Assembly (NCBI RefSeq): GCF_000585375.1
Contig: NZ_KK073874.1
Coordinates: forward strand, 5,538,067 to 5,602,066
Length of the DNA stretch: 64,000 nucleotides
Source of the DNA: Cryptosporangium arvum DSM 44712
Lineage (GTDB): Bacteria; Actinomycetota; Actinomycetes; Mycobacteriales; Cryptosporangiaceae
Direction: 5' to 3'
Position 1 is the stretch's first letter. Every line of letters begins with the position of its first letter. Position numbers and translations under genes: made by a program. This document shows, in pieces, positions 1-8,045 of this stretch. Below the pieces are notes generated by a model. That model saw nothing but the letters and a program-made list of their open reading frames with translations, searched no databases and was not told the DNA's origin.

Positions 1-73
1 TCATCCCGGCGATCATCGCGACCACCATCTCGACCAGGTGCAACAACCAGTGACCCGCGCGTCGAATCGTCAT
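1..73 (-). CDS. N-terminus of a small membrane protein (cut by window edge)
   Basis: An ATG at 73 opens a minus-strand frame that stays open to base 1 (24 codons). It begins MTIRRAGHWLLHLVEMVVAM and continues into a hydrophobic stretch, so it looks like the first part of a membrane segment. It is divergent from the histidine kinase, with 73 nt between the starts. No clear Shine-Dalgarno sequence is visible. Actinobacterial genes with this kind of start are often annotated as small integral membrane proteins of unknown function. The assignment is tentative because most of the gene lies outside the window. Confidence 0.5.
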   Translation of the reverse strand, partial: MTIRRAGHWLLHLVEMVVAMIAGM

Positions 74-146
74 GACGACGAGGATGCGGCGCCGGAAGGT
101 CACTCCACCCGTGCCGAAGGTCACGGCCGGGGTCATGATGTGACGG

Positions 147-1202
147 GTGAACCGCATCCTGTGGCTGGTGACCGCCGCCGCGTACGGCGTCCTGCTGCTC
201 GGTGCCGCCGGGTGGCCGACCGCGCTGCTCGGGGCCCTGTTCGCCGTCTCGACGGTGCTCGGCACGCTGGTCCTCCCGGGCCGGTCCCTCCCCTGGCGCG
301 GCGTGTTCGTGGTGGTGCAGCTCGGGCTCGGGTACCTGGTCTTCGCATCGGCCGGCGCGTCCGCCGGGGCGACGTTGCTGCTGATCGTCCTGGTCGTGCA
401 GGCGGGGCTGCTGCTCCCGCTGGCCGGTGCGCTCGCGGTCGCGGTCGTCATCCCGTTCGCGCACCTCGGGATGGAGTGGCGCGACACGGTGCGCGAAGGG
501 CTCGGCACGCTCACCGCGACGCTGCTCGCCGTCGCCGTCACCTGGCTGCTGCGGCGGGAGCGGGAGACCCGCCGCGCGCTCGTCGCGCAGGCCGAGGAAC
601 TGGCCACCACGCAGGAGCGCAACCGAGTCGCCCGCGACATCCACGATGGACTCGGGCACTATCTGACCGTGCTCCAGATGCAGGTCCGTGCGGGCCGGGC
701 CCTGCTGCCCTCCGACGCCGCGCGCGCCGACGCCGTCCTCGGCCAGGCCGAGGAGCAGGCGCGGGAGGCGCTGGGCGAGGTACGCCGATCGGTCGCGGCG
801 CTCCGCGAACCGCGGGTCGCGCTGGCCGCGCGGCTGGAGCGGCTCGGTGCCGCGGTGGACGTGGACGGTGTCGTCCGCGCGCTGGCCCCCGACGTCGAGG
901 AGGCGTTGTTCCGCGCGGCGCAGGAGGGACTGACCAACGCACGCAAACACGCGCGGGCGACGTCGGTGTCGATCGTGCTCGCCTACACCGACGGTGAGGT
1001 GCGCCTCGCGGTCCGCGACGACGGCGTCGGCACCGCGACGCCGGTGTCCGGTGGCGTCGGCACCGCGGCCGGTGGCTCCGGCGTCGCGGGGGGTTTCGGG
1101 CTGGTCGGGGTGGGTGAGCGGATGGCCGCGCTGGGCGGGACGCTCACGCTGGAGTCCTCGCCCGGTGCGGGCACCACGCTCACCGTGAGCGCACCGGCGT
1201 GA
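147..1202 (+). CDS. NarL-type sensor histidine kinase
   Basis: Membrane sensor kinase that autophosphorylates on histidine and should pass phosphate to the response regulator encoded next. About residues 1-135 hold four to five hydrophobic segments with almost no extracytoplasmic loop, so it probably senses a membrane or intramembrane signal. The HisKA_3 dimerisation box is ERNRVARDIHDGLGH with the phospho-acceptor His near residue 166. The HATPase domain follows, with N-box EGLTNARKHA (Asn near 264), the DDGVG box near 291 and a GFGLVGVGERM lid. A Gly-rich insert (about 297-315) sits between the last two boxes. The start is GTG. The gene overlaps the regulator by 4 nt (GTGA), so the two are translationally coupled. 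The family is certain; the signal is unknown. Confidence 0.93.
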   Translation: MNRILWLVTAAAYGVLLLGAAGWPTALLGALFAVSTVLGTLVLPGRSLPWRGVFVVVQLGLGYLVFASAGASAGATLLLIVLVVQAGLLLPLAGALAVAVVIPFAHLGMEWRDTVREGLGTLTATLLAVAVTWLLRRERETRRALVAQAEELATTQERNRVARDIHDGLGHYLTVLQMQVRAGRALLPSDAARADAVLGQAEEQAREALGEVRRSVAALREPRVALAARLERLGAAVDVDGVVRALAPDVEEALFRAAQEGLTNARKHARATSVSIVLAYTDGEVRLAVRDDGVGTATPVSGGVGTAAGGSGVAGGFGLVGVGERMAALGGTLTLESSPGAGTTLTVSAPA

Positions 1203-1849
1203 TCCGCGTCCTGCTCGTCGACGACCAGCGGCTCTTCCGCGAAGCGCTGGCGATGCTCCTGTCCGTGCACGACGACATCGAGGTCGTCGGCGGGGCCGGC
1301 GACGGGGCCGAGGCCGTGGAGCTGGCCGCGCGGCTCGACCCCGACGTCGTCCTGATGGACCTGCGGATGCCGGGCACGGACGGGGTCACCGCCACCCGGC
1401 GGCTGCGCGCCGAGCGGCCGCGCACCCAGGTCATCGCGCTGACCACGTTCGACGACGACACCGACGTGTTCGCCGCGATCCGCGCCGGCGCGATCGGCTA
1501 CCTGCTCAAGGACGCGTCCTCGGAGCGGCTGGTCGAGGCGGTCCGGGCGGCCGCACGGGGCGAGTCCCCGCTGGAGCCCGCGGTGGCCGCGAAGCTCGTG
1601 GCGCGCTTCGCGCAGCTGGCCGACGAGCCCGGCCGGTCGCGTCCGCAGCCGCTGGTCACGCCGCTGACCGACCGGGAGCTCGACGTCGTCCGCCTGCTCG
1701 CCGACGGCCGGAGCAACCGCGAGATCGCCGCGGCGCTGTTCCTCGCCGAGGGCACGGTCAAGAACCACGTGACCGGCGCGCTGGCCAAACTCGGCGCCCG
1801 CGACCGGACCCAGGCGGCCCTCAAGGCACGCGACCTGGGTCTCCTCTGA
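1199..1849 (+). CDS. NarL/FixJ-family response regulator
   Basis: Two-domain DNA-binding response regulator, partner of the upstream kinase. The receiver domain (about 1-120) has the acidic pair in VLLVDDQ, the phospho-acceptor Asp54 in VLMDLRMPG, the conserved Thr in ALTTFDD and the Lys in GYLLKDAS. A LuxR-type helix-turn-helix (about 153-206) contains LTDRELDVVRLLADGRSNRE and the recognition helix EGTVKNHVTGALAKLG. The 216-aa length is typical. It starts with GTG inside the kinase stop region (GTGA overlap). Target genes are not evident. The downstream LLM gene is on the other strand beyond a terminator-like hairpin. Confidence 0.95.
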   Translation: MIRVLLVDDQRLFREALAMLLSVHDDIEVVGGAGDGAEAVELAARLDPDVVLMDLRMPGTDGVTATRRLRAERPRTQVIALTTFDDDTDVFAAIRAGAIGYLLKDASSERLVEAVRAAARGESPLEPAVAAKLVARFAQLADEPGRSRPQPLVTPLTDRELDVVRLLADGRSNREIAAALFLAEGTVKNHVTGALAKLGARDRTQAALKARDLGLL

Positions 1850-1953
1850 GCTCCCGAGGAGCCCACCGTGGGCGTAATAAGCCGGTGCGGCGCATGGTCG
1901 GTATCCCCCAGGTGTCGGTTGCGGTGACAGCACACACGTCGGCGGGCCGGGTT

Positions 1954-1971
1954 GCCCGGTCCGCACCGGGC
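1954..1971. terminator. Hairpin between convergent genes
   Basis: GCCCGGT, loop CCGC, ACCGGGC: a perfect 7-bp stem with a 4-nt loop in the 174-nt gap between the response regulator and the converging LLM gene. There is no U-run, as is usual in high-GC actinobacteria. It could act in both directions. Confidence 0.45.
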
Positions 1972-2023
1972 CGGGAGCAGCGCGGTTGCGCCGGACGGCC
2001 GCCCGGATTCCGCAACTCCGCGG

Positions 2024-2887
2024 TCACCGGGAGGCCGTCACCACGTCCAGGATCCGCGCGCGCTCGTCGGCCGCACCGAACGGCATCAGGACGACGTCGG
2101 TCGCGCCGGCGTCGCGGAACCGGTCGAGCTCGGCGGCGACGACCGACTCGTCCCCGACGATCACGGTGTCAGCGATGCCGCTGATCCCGAAGCGCCGGAG
2201 CGAGTCCCGGTAGGCCGGCAGGTCACCGGCGAAGCCGAACTCGCGGGTGATCCGCTCCCGGGCCGCGTCCGGGTCGTCGCTGAGCACGACGCCGACGCCG
2301 GCCACCACGCGCGCGCCCGGCGCCACGGCCGGAACGATCCACGAGCCCACCACCTCCGGCGTGACCCAGGTCAGCACCACCCCGTCGGCCCGCTCCCGGG
2401 CCAGCTCGAGCATCTTCGGGCCGAGCGCGGACATCAGCACCGGCGGTGCCGGCGCGGACACGGTGAGCGCGGCGTCCACCGTGTAGAACTCGCCGGTGTG
2501 CGTCACCGCCTCCCCGCGCAGCAGGGGCCGGAGCACCGACAGGTACTCCCGCGTGTGGCGCAGCGGCGAGGTGTACGGGATCCCGAGCATCCGTTCGACG
2601 AACCAGGCGTGGCTCGGCCCGATCCCCAGCGTCAGCCCGCCCTGTGCGGCCTGCAGCGTCAGCGCCTCGGAGGCGAGCGTGACCGGGTGCCGCGGGTAGG
2701 TCGCGACGATCGCGGTGCCGATCTCCGGCGGACGCTCGTCCAGCCCGGCGAGCAGCGCCAGCGGGTCCCAGCCGCCGGGCAGCTGATTGGTCCAGAAGCT
2801 GTCCAGCCCGCGCCGGGCGGCGTCGGCGGCGGCCGCGACGACGTCGGCGGGTGAGGTGGTGACGGCCAGGGCGGTTCCGATACGCAT
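2024..2887 (-). CDS. LLM-class (F420/FMN) oxidoreductase
   Basis: Luciferase-like monooxygenase-fold oxidoreductase of 287 aa that probably uses F420 or FMN. It begins MRIGTALAVTT and shows family features: the early strand and helix around LDSFWTNQLPGGWDP, the GLTLGIGPSHAWF loop and the VLMSALGPKMLELARERADG cofactor-side segment. The frame stays open far upstream, but ATG at 2887 gives the normal family N-terminus and keeps the LysR intergenic region free. It is divergently transcribed from the LysR gene, with a perfect LysR-type box between them, so LysR is its likely regulator. The substrate cannot be deduced. Confidence 0.88.
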   Translation of the reverse strand: MRIGTALAVTTSPADVVAAAADAARRGLDSFWTNQLPGGWDPLALLAGLDERPPEIGTAIVATYPRHPVTLASEALTLQAAQGGLTLGIGPSHAWFVERMLGIPYTSPLRHTREYLSVLRPLLRGEAVTHTGEFYTVDAALTVSAPAPPVLMSALGPKMLELARERADGVVLTWVTPEVVGSWIVPAVAPGARVVAGVGVVLSDDPDAARERITREFGFAGDLPAYRDSLRRFGISGIADTVIVGDESVVAAELDRFRDAGATDVVLMPFGAADERARILDVVTASR

Positions 2888-2944
2888 GCCTCCATCCCAG
2901 TCGCCGGTGAAACCGTGAACCAGACGCACTTCGCTCGGGCAGCG

Positions 2945-2959
2945 ATCACTTTTTGTGAT
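2945..2959. promoter_or_regulatory. LysR-type T-N11-A operator
   Basis: ATCAC TTTTT GTGAT is a perfect inverted repeat (5-bp arms, 5-nt centre). It contains TCAC-N5-GTGA, the classic LysR T-N11-A box (T at 2946, A at 2958). It lies between the divergent LLM and LysR genes. It overlaps a possible GTG start at 2955, which supports the LysR start at 2970. Confidence 0.75.
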
Positions 2960-2969
2960 AGAGAGAAAC

Positions 2970-3818
2970 GTGGAACTCAGGGCGCTGCGGTACTTCGTGA
3001 CGGTCGCCGAGGAGCTGCACTTCGGCCGGGCGGCCGAGCGGCTGCACATCGTCCAGCCCGCGGTGAGCCAGCAGATCAGCCGGCTCGAGCGCGAGCTCGG
3101 CGTCCGGTTGCTCGACCGCTCGTCCCGTCGGGTGCGGCTGACGCCGGCCGGTGAGCGCGTGCTCGGCGCCGCCCGCGACACCCTCGCCGCCGCGGCCCGG
3201 GTGCGCGTGGTGGCGGGCGAGGAGGCCGCCGCGCTGCGGGTCGGGGTCGCGTCGTGCGTCACCGAGCGGCTCGACCGCGCGCTCACCCGGCTGCAGGGCG
3301 GCGACCGTCCGGCCGAGCCCGTGCTCGTCGACCTGCCGGTGGCGGCGCGGCTCGACGCGGTCCGCGACGGCGAGCTCGACCTGGCCCTGGTGCGCGGCCC
3401 GGTGACCGCCCCGAACCTGACCGTGCTCCGGGCCTGGTCGGAGCCACTGCACGCGGTGGTCGCGCGGACCCATCCCGCGGCCGGGAAACCCGCGATCGGG
3501 CTCGACGACCTAGACCCGGCCGGTCTCCGGCTGCCCTCCCGCGAGACCGACCCCGGCGTGCACGACGCGATCGTCGCGGCGCTGCCCGGCGCGCCGCCCC
3601 GCCCGGCCGCCGGAAACCTGGTCAACGTGCTGTTCGAGGTGGGCAACGACCCGCGGGGCTGGAGCCTGCTGCCGGCCGAGCAGGTGGCCGGAGCCAGCGT
3701 CGACCGGCTGCGCACGATCCCGCTCGACCCACCGGTGCTCGTCGACGGCTACGTCGTGACGTCACCGGCGACCCCGTCGTCATGCGTCGAGTCGTTCGTC
3801 GCCGCGTTCGCCGACTAG
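2970..3818 (+). CDS. LysR-family transcriptional regulator
   Basis: DNA-binding activator or repressor. The N-terminal winged helix (about 1-60) is textbook LysR: VELRALRYFVTVAEELHFGR, AERLHIVQPAVSQQISRLER, LLDRSSRRVRLTPAGE. The effector-binding domain (about 90-280) is less conserved. GTG at 2970 is preferred over an in-frame GTG at 2955 for two reasons: the family normally starts MELRxLRYF, and 2955 lies inside the operator palindrome. GAGAG lies 4 nt upstream of 2970. It is divergent from the LLM oxidoreductase, the usual arrangement for autoregulation plus control of the neighbour. The effector is unknown. Confidence 0.93.
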   Translation: MELRALRYFVTVAEELHFGRAAERLHIVQPAVSQQISRLERELGVRLLDRSSRRVRLTPAGERVLGAARDTLAAAARVRVVAGEEAAALRVGVASCVTERLDRALTRLQGGDRPAEPVLVDLPVAARLDAVRDGELDLALVRGPVTAPNLTVLRAWSEPLHAVVARTHPAAGKPAIGLDDLDPAGLRLPSRETDPGVHDAIVAALPGAPPRPAAGNLVNVLFEVGNDPRGWSLLPAEQVAGASVDRLRTIPLDPPVLVDGYVVTSPATPSSCVESFVAAFAD

Positions 3819-3927
3819 CGCGTCGGCCTCCCGTATTTCAGTCCAAATCGGACCGCGTCCGAATGAAATGCGCCGAACGAGTTGGCGTGCAGAGGCCCAA
3901 CCGGTTTAGTAGTCGGCACAGTCTGGT

Positions 3928-5469
3928 GTGACTAATGAGCCACATGGTGCTCCGCGCGGTGAGGTGACCGAGAACGTGTCGACGGCACTGCCGAGTACGG
4001 CAATGGTGCGCGCTGCTCAGGACGGCGATCTCCAAGCCGTCCGGACGCTCGTCTCCGACCACCTGCCGTTGCTGTACACGCTCGTGCTCCGGGCCGCGGG
4101 CCCGTCCGTCGACGTCGACGACGTGATGGTCCGCACGGTGTCGCTCGTCGCCGCGGGCATGCCCGGCCTGGCCGAGCCGGACGCGTTCCGCCCGTGGCTG
4201 ATGGGCACCGCGCTGCGGTTCCTCTGGACGGCGGAGCAGACGGCCAACCGGGCCCGCCCGTGCGGGGCCGACTGGCCCCCGGTCGCCGCCAGCGACCCGT
4301 CCGACCAGCGCGAAGAGGCGAACAACGCGGTGCGGTGGCTCGCCCCCGACGACCGTGAACTGCTCTCGATGTGGTGGCTGGAGGCCTCCGGCGAGGTCAC
4401 CCGGGACGAGGTCGTCGCGGCCTGCGGGCTGACGCCCACGGTCGCGGAGAACCGGCTGCGCCAGATCGAGGCACGCTTCGAGGACGCCCGCACCGCGATC
4501 CGGACGCTCGGCGCGTCGCCGCCGTGCGCGCCGCTGACGAACCTGCTGCAGCACTGGGACCGCCGCCCGTCCGACCGCCAGCGCCGGCAGATCGCGCGGC
4601 ACGCCACCGACTGCCCGACCTGCTCCGGGCGGGCCGCCGACCTCATCCCGGCCGACCGGCTGCTGCGCGGAACACCGCTGATCGCGCTCCCGCACGCGCT
4701 GCGCGAGTCGTTGCTGGCCCGCTGCGAGCAGGCCCCCGACCCGGCCGACGGGTCGGGTTCGACGGCGATCGTGGAGCGTGTGCGCCGGACCGCCGCGAAC
4801 CCCTGCGTGGGGAACATGGCCCGGATCGTCGCGGTGACTATCGCGGTCGTCCTGCTGATCATCTCGCTGGCGACGTACGCCGACAGCCGGAAGTCACGGC
4901 CGGTGACGACCGGGGTGCGCAACAGCCCGTCGGCCTCCGCGGCCGCGTTACCGTCGGGCTCCGCGTCGGCCCGGCCCTCCACGATCGTCTCGTCGGCGCT
5001 CGGCACGCCCTCCCCCACCGGGGCCCGGACGGGTGAGCTGATCGGTCGCCGGGCCCTGCGGTCGGCCGCGACCCCCGACCGGTACGTCCAGGTCGTCAAC
5101 GACGTCGCGTTCGTGCTGCCGGTGACGCCGACCAGCCCGGTCGCGCTCCGCCAGAGTTCGACGTTCGAGCTGGTGACCGGCCTGGCCGACGCCGAGTGCC
5201 GGTCGTTCCGGGTGGCGTCGGGCCAGTACCTGCGTCACTTCCGCTTCCGGGTGCGGGTCGACCCGGACGACAAGTCCGCCCTGTTCCGCAAGGACACCAC
5301 GTTCTGCCCCCGCCCCGGTGCGACGCCGGGCTCGGTGTCGTTCCAGTCGATCAACTACCCCGACCAGTACCTGCACGTACGCGGGGACGAGCTGTGGATC
5401 GACAAGTCCGACGGCACCGCGGCGTTCCTGAAGACGTCGTCGTTCGACGTCGTCGGAGGCTGGGCCTAG
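3928..5469 (+). CDS. ECF-sigma-like protein fused to zinc finger, membrane helix and AbfB-like domain
   Basis: A 513-aa mosaic. Residues about 25-200 resemble ECF sigma regions 2 and 4 (AAQDGDLQAVRTLVSDHLP; a region-4-like block LAPDDRELLSMWWLEASGEV with VAENRLRQIEARFEDAR). Residues 225-232 are H-x3-C-x2-C, the anti-sigma zinc motif (HATDCPTC). Residues about 296-316 form one membrane helix (ARIVAVTIAVVLLIISLATY). A Ser/Pro/Ala linker follows. The last ~130 residues (RYVQVV, SGQYLRHFRFRVRVD, SFQSINYPDQYLHVRG, FLKTSSFDVVGG) look like an AbfB beta-trefoil carbohydrate-binding domain. A membrane-held sigma factor reading cell-wall sugar is a plausible inference. ECF groups with membrane and carbohydrate-binding extensions are known. 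Start codon is uncertain (GTG 3928; in-frame GTGs at 3964 and 3976). Confidence 0.8.
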   Translation: MTNEPHGAPRGEVTENVSTALPSTAMVRAAQDGDLQAVRTLVSDHLPLLYTLVLRAAGPSVDVDDVMVRTVSLVAAGMPGLAEPDAFRPWLMGTALRFLWTAEQTANRARPCGADWPPVAASDPSDQREEANNAVRWLAPDDRELLSMWWLEASGEVTRDEVVAACGLTPTVAENRLRQIEARFEDARTAIRTLGASPPCAPLTNLLQHWDRRPSDRQRRQIARHATDCPTCSGRAADLIPADRLLRGTPLIALPHALRESLLARCEQAPDPADGSGSTAIVERVRRTAANPCVGNMARIVAVTIAVVLLIISLATYADSRKSRPVTTGVRNSPSASAAALPSGSASARPSTIVSSALGTPSPTGARTGELIGRRALRSAATPDRYVQVVNDVAFVLPVTPTSPVALRQSSTFELVTGLADAECRSFRVASGQYLRHFRFRVRVDPDDKSALFRKDTTFCPRPGATPGSVSFQSINYPDQYLHVRGDELWIDKSDGTAAFLKTSSFDVVGGWA

Positions 5470-5951
5470 TCGTTGTCCTTGCGGGCGAGTGCGAGTTCCA
5501 GCGCGAGCACGCCGGCGAGGATCAGCAGGTCGTTCTCCCCCGCGACGATGTCGACGGCGTACGTGTCGCGGACCCGGAACCACTTCTTCGAGACCGCCGC
5601 GACGTGGCGCCCGCCCCGCTCGACGCGGAACTCGTGGTCGATCAGGTCGCCCTTCATCTCCAGGTCGTCGGGCCCGGGCACGTCGATCGTGAACTTCTCG
5701 CGGAACGGCGTGAAGAGCTTCTTCTTCACTTCCGCGGCCTTCTCCCCGCCGATGGTGATCTCGTAGGTGGGCCGCAGCGAGATCAGGTGCCGATGGACCG
5801 AGGCCAGCTCCTGGCCGTCCAGGTTCTCGATGATCAGCCGGTTGCGCAGGCTGAGCACCTTCCCGTCGACGTGCAGGAGCTTGGTGCCGTGTTCGTCGGT
5901 GATGTCGTAGTCGTCGCCGATGTCGAAGAACCGCTCCTTGATCAAGTACAT
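5466..5951 (-). CDS. LURP-one-related (Tubby C2-like) protein
   Basis: A 161-aa protein beginning MYLIKERFFDIGDDYDITDE, the standard opening of LURP-one-related/phospholipid-scramblase-like beta-barrel proteins. It continues with LHVDGKVLSLRNRLIIE, later RPTYEITIGG and FRVERGGRHVAAVSKKWFRV, and a hydrophobic C-terminal helix (LLILAGVLALELALAR). The cellular role of bacterial members is not established. ATG at 5951 is chosen over GTG at 5978 because it matches the family start and has GGGAGGGA upstream, though at a long spacing of 13 nt. Its stop overlaps the stop of the converging sigma-like gene by 4 nt. Confidence 0.82.
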   Translation of the reverse strand: MYLIKERFFDIGDDYDITDEHGTKLLHVDGKVLSLRNRLIIENLDGQELASVHRHLISLRPTYEITIGGEKAAEVKKKLFTPFREKFTIDVPGPDDLEMKGDLIDHEFRVERGGRHVAAVSKKWFRVRDTYAVDIVAGENDLLILAGVLALELALARKDND

Positions 5952-6082
5952 GGCTCGATTGTCGTCCCTCCCCGCCACCGTCAGAGTGGCGGGAAATTTT
6001 TTCCACCCAGGTGTCGTAGTGGGCCCGGCGGCTTCGTAGCCCGGATGAGAGACCGGAAACCACAGCTCATCGGAGGCTCGCC

Positions 6083-6490
6083 ATGACCACCACCGCCCTC
6101 ACCCCGGCCGGCACCTCGACCCGCGCCCTGCTCGTCGCCAGCCTCGCGGCCACCGTCGCCGCCGCCGCGGCCACCTCGGCCGTCGCGGCGGCAGGCCAGG
6201 CGGCGGGCATCAGCCTGGACGTCTCCGGCGCGCCGATCCCGGTCGGCGGCTTCGCCACCCTGACCGCGTTCTTCTCGATCGTCGGCCTGGTCCTGGCCGC
6301 GGTGATCGGGCGTTTCGCGTCGCACCCCCGCCGGGTGTTCGTGCGCACGACGGTGGCGCTGACCGTGCTGTCCCTGGTCCCCGACCTCCTGGCCGACGCG
6401 ACCACCGGCACCAAGCTCCTCCTGATGACCACCCACCTGGTCGCCGCCGCGATCGTCATCCCGGTCGTCGCGCGCCGCCTGCGCGCCTGA
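6083..6490 (+). CDS. DUF6069-like small membrane protein
   Basis: A 135-aa protein with four predicted membrane helices: ALLVASLAATVAAAAATSAV, a segment around GGFATLTAFFSIVGLVLAAV, VRTTVALTVLSLVPDLL and HLVAAAIVIPVVARRL. This length and layout match the DUF6069 family, whose function is unknown. CGGAGG lies 7 nt before the ATG, a good ribosome site. It stands alone on the plus strand upstream of the TIR gene. Confidence 0.8.
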   Translation: MTTTALTPAGTSTRALLVASLAATVAAAAATSAVAAAGQAAGISLDVSGAPIPVGGFATLTAFFSIVGLVLAAVIGRFASHPRRVFVRTTVALTVLSLVPDLLADATTGTKLLLMTTHLVAAAIVIPVVARRLRA

Positions 6491-6543
6491 ACCACCGCGC
6501 CGAATCCGCTGCGACCGGCGCCCGCGCTTGCGAGTATTCGTCG

Positions 6544-7911
6544 ATGCAGAACGGCGGCAAGCGCTGGGACGTGTTCGTCTCCTACACCCACGCGGACCGG
6601 GCCTGGGCCGAATGGGTCGCGTGGGTGCTGCAGGAGAGCGGCCGGACGGTGCTGTTCGACAAGTGGCACATCGTCCCCGGCATGCGGTGGGTCGCGCACA
6701 TGGCGGAGGGCATCCGCACCGCGGAGCGGACGGTCGCGGTGTACTCCGAGGCCTACCTGGAGTCCGAGCACGGCGCGACCGAGACCGAGGGCGCCTACCT
6801 CCGGGACGCGCGCGGGGCCGACCGCCGCCTGATCCCGGTACGCATCGAGGACTGTCCCCGGCGGGGCATCTTCGACGGCATCGTCGGGATCGACCTGTTC
6901 GACCGCGTCACCGAGGCCGATGCCCGGCGCGCTCTGCTCGACGGCGTCCGGGCGGCCGAGCAGGGCACCGCTCCGCCGCCGCGTCGGCCCGGCTGGCCCG
7001 GACGGGACGCGCCGGACGTTCGCCCGGCCTTCCCGCCGCGAGGCCCCGCCGAGCGCCTCACCGAGGCGGCGTTCCTCGATCGCGTCCGCTCCGGCGAGTA
7101 CCCGGACGGCTACGCCGACGCGCTGGGCGCACTGTTCGGGGAACTCCGGGAGCTGGGGCTGACGTTCGAGTGGGGCACGGCCGGAGCAAGCGTGCGGCTC
7201 CGGTTCGCGGGGCGCTCCCAGCCGGTCTCCGTGGGGTGGATCTTCACCCGGACGCCCGGGTGGTACGGCCTGCGTGACCTGACGCTGGGCTTCGACCCCG
7301 CGACCGCCGCCTCGTTCGCGCGGGCCCGCCCGGCGCTGGAGGCCTACCGGACGGCGGTGTCCGGGGTGGAGGGGGCCGTCCGCGTCCCGAAGCTCGAGGC
7401 GTACCGGTTCGCGCCGGCGGTCGTCGTCGCCGAGCGGAGCGCGATCGTCGGAGCCGCGCGGAGCTTGTGCGCGGCGGTGGGCACGCGCGGCCCGGCGACT
7501 CCGGTGAGCCCGGCGGGCCCGGTGAGCGGCAGCGCCGTCTTCGAGGACGCGATCGGGTCGGCGCCGGTCGATCGGCAGCAGGAGCTCCACCGGCTGCTCG
7601 CGTGGGCCCGGGATCTGGAGCGCGAAGGGCTGGCCGAGCTGTCGACCTCCACCGGCCGCGATCGCTGGGTGCTGCGGATCCACGTCCCGGGCCGGGGACG
7701 CGGCCTGGTGGTGCTGTGGAACGAACGGGGGCCCTCGCTCTCGCCGTACCGATCGGTGTTCGCGGACCTGGCCCCGGGCGCGCTCGCGCGACTCGACGAG
7801 CGCCGGCCGGGCGAGGTCCGCCAGGGCTCCCCGCTCACCAACCCCGTCGACGACGGCACCCTCGACCTGCTCCGCACCGCCTACCGCGAGGCGAGCGGCT
7901 CCTCCGCCTAG
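6544..7911 (+). CDS. TIR-domain protein with unrecognised C-terminal half
   Basis: Residues about 6-150 form a bacterial TIR domain: WDVFVSYTHADRAWAEWVAW, LFDKWHIVPGMRW, TVAVYSEAYLESEHGATETE and the strand RRLIPVRIEDCPRRGIFDGI. Many TIR domains are NAD+ hydrolases. Aligned to the family motif S-E-W-C-x-x-E, the catalytic Glu corresponds to Glu80 (with Glu82 close by), while the Trp and Cys are replaced by His76 and Gly77. The VRIEDCPR region is like TIR proteins of actinobacterial multi-domain defence or signalling genes. Residues about 190-455 contain two mixed alpha/beta blocks that I do not recognise (FEWGTAGASVRLRFAGR; ELHRLLAWARDLEREGLAEL). No obvious partner gene is adjacent. Function is inferred only at the level of NAD or scaffold signalling. 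Confidence 0.85.
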   Translation: MQNGGKRWDVFVSYTHADRAWAEWVAWVLQESGRTVLFDKWHIVPGMRWVAHMAEGIRTAERTVAVYSEAYLESEHGATETEGAYLRDARGADRRLIPVRIEDCPRRGIFDGIVGIDLFDRVTEADARRALLDGVRAAEQGTAPPPRRPGWPGRDAPDVRPAFPPRGPAERLTEAAFLDRVRSGEYPDGYADALGALFGELRELGLTFEWGTAGASVRLRFAGRSQPVSVGWIFTRTPGWYGLRDLTLGFDPATAASFARARPALEAYRTAVSGVEGAVRVPKLEAYRFAPAVVVAERSAIVGAARSLCAAVGTRGPATPVSPAGPVSGSAVFEDAIGSAPVDRQQELHRLLAWARDLEREGLAELSTSTGRDRWVLRIHVPGRGRGLVVLWNERGPSLSPYRSVFADLAPGALARLDERRPGEVRQGSPLTNPVDDGTLDLLRTAYREASGSSA

Positions 7912-7999
7912 AGAAGGCCGAGCGACACCGCCGGCCCGGAGCGCAGCACACGCCCCGGGCCGTGCCCTGTCAGGGACCGTCGGGGCCCTGTCGCCACCC

Positions 8000-8034
8000 G
8001 GGAAGGCCTCCGCAAGGGTGTCGGAGGCCTTCCC
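8000..8034. terminator. Bidirectional terminator between TIR and P450 genes
   Basis: GGGAAGGCCTCCG, 9-nt loop, CGGAGGCCTTCCC: a perfect 13-bp stem, just before the end of the converging P450 gene (stop at 8046). It is one of the strongest hairpins in the window. Confidence 0.8.
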
Positions 8035-8045
8035 CGGACGGTCTC

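Noticed and set aside
147-1202. Alternative overlapping frames in the kinase region
   Set aside because: They are Arg/Pro/Ala shadows typical of GC-rich codon position 3; only the kinase frame shows family motifs.
2888-3715. N-terminal extension of the LLM gene over the LysR gene
   Set aside because: It reads antisense to a clear LysR gene and gives non-homologous Arg/Ser-rich sequence; the family start is at 2887.
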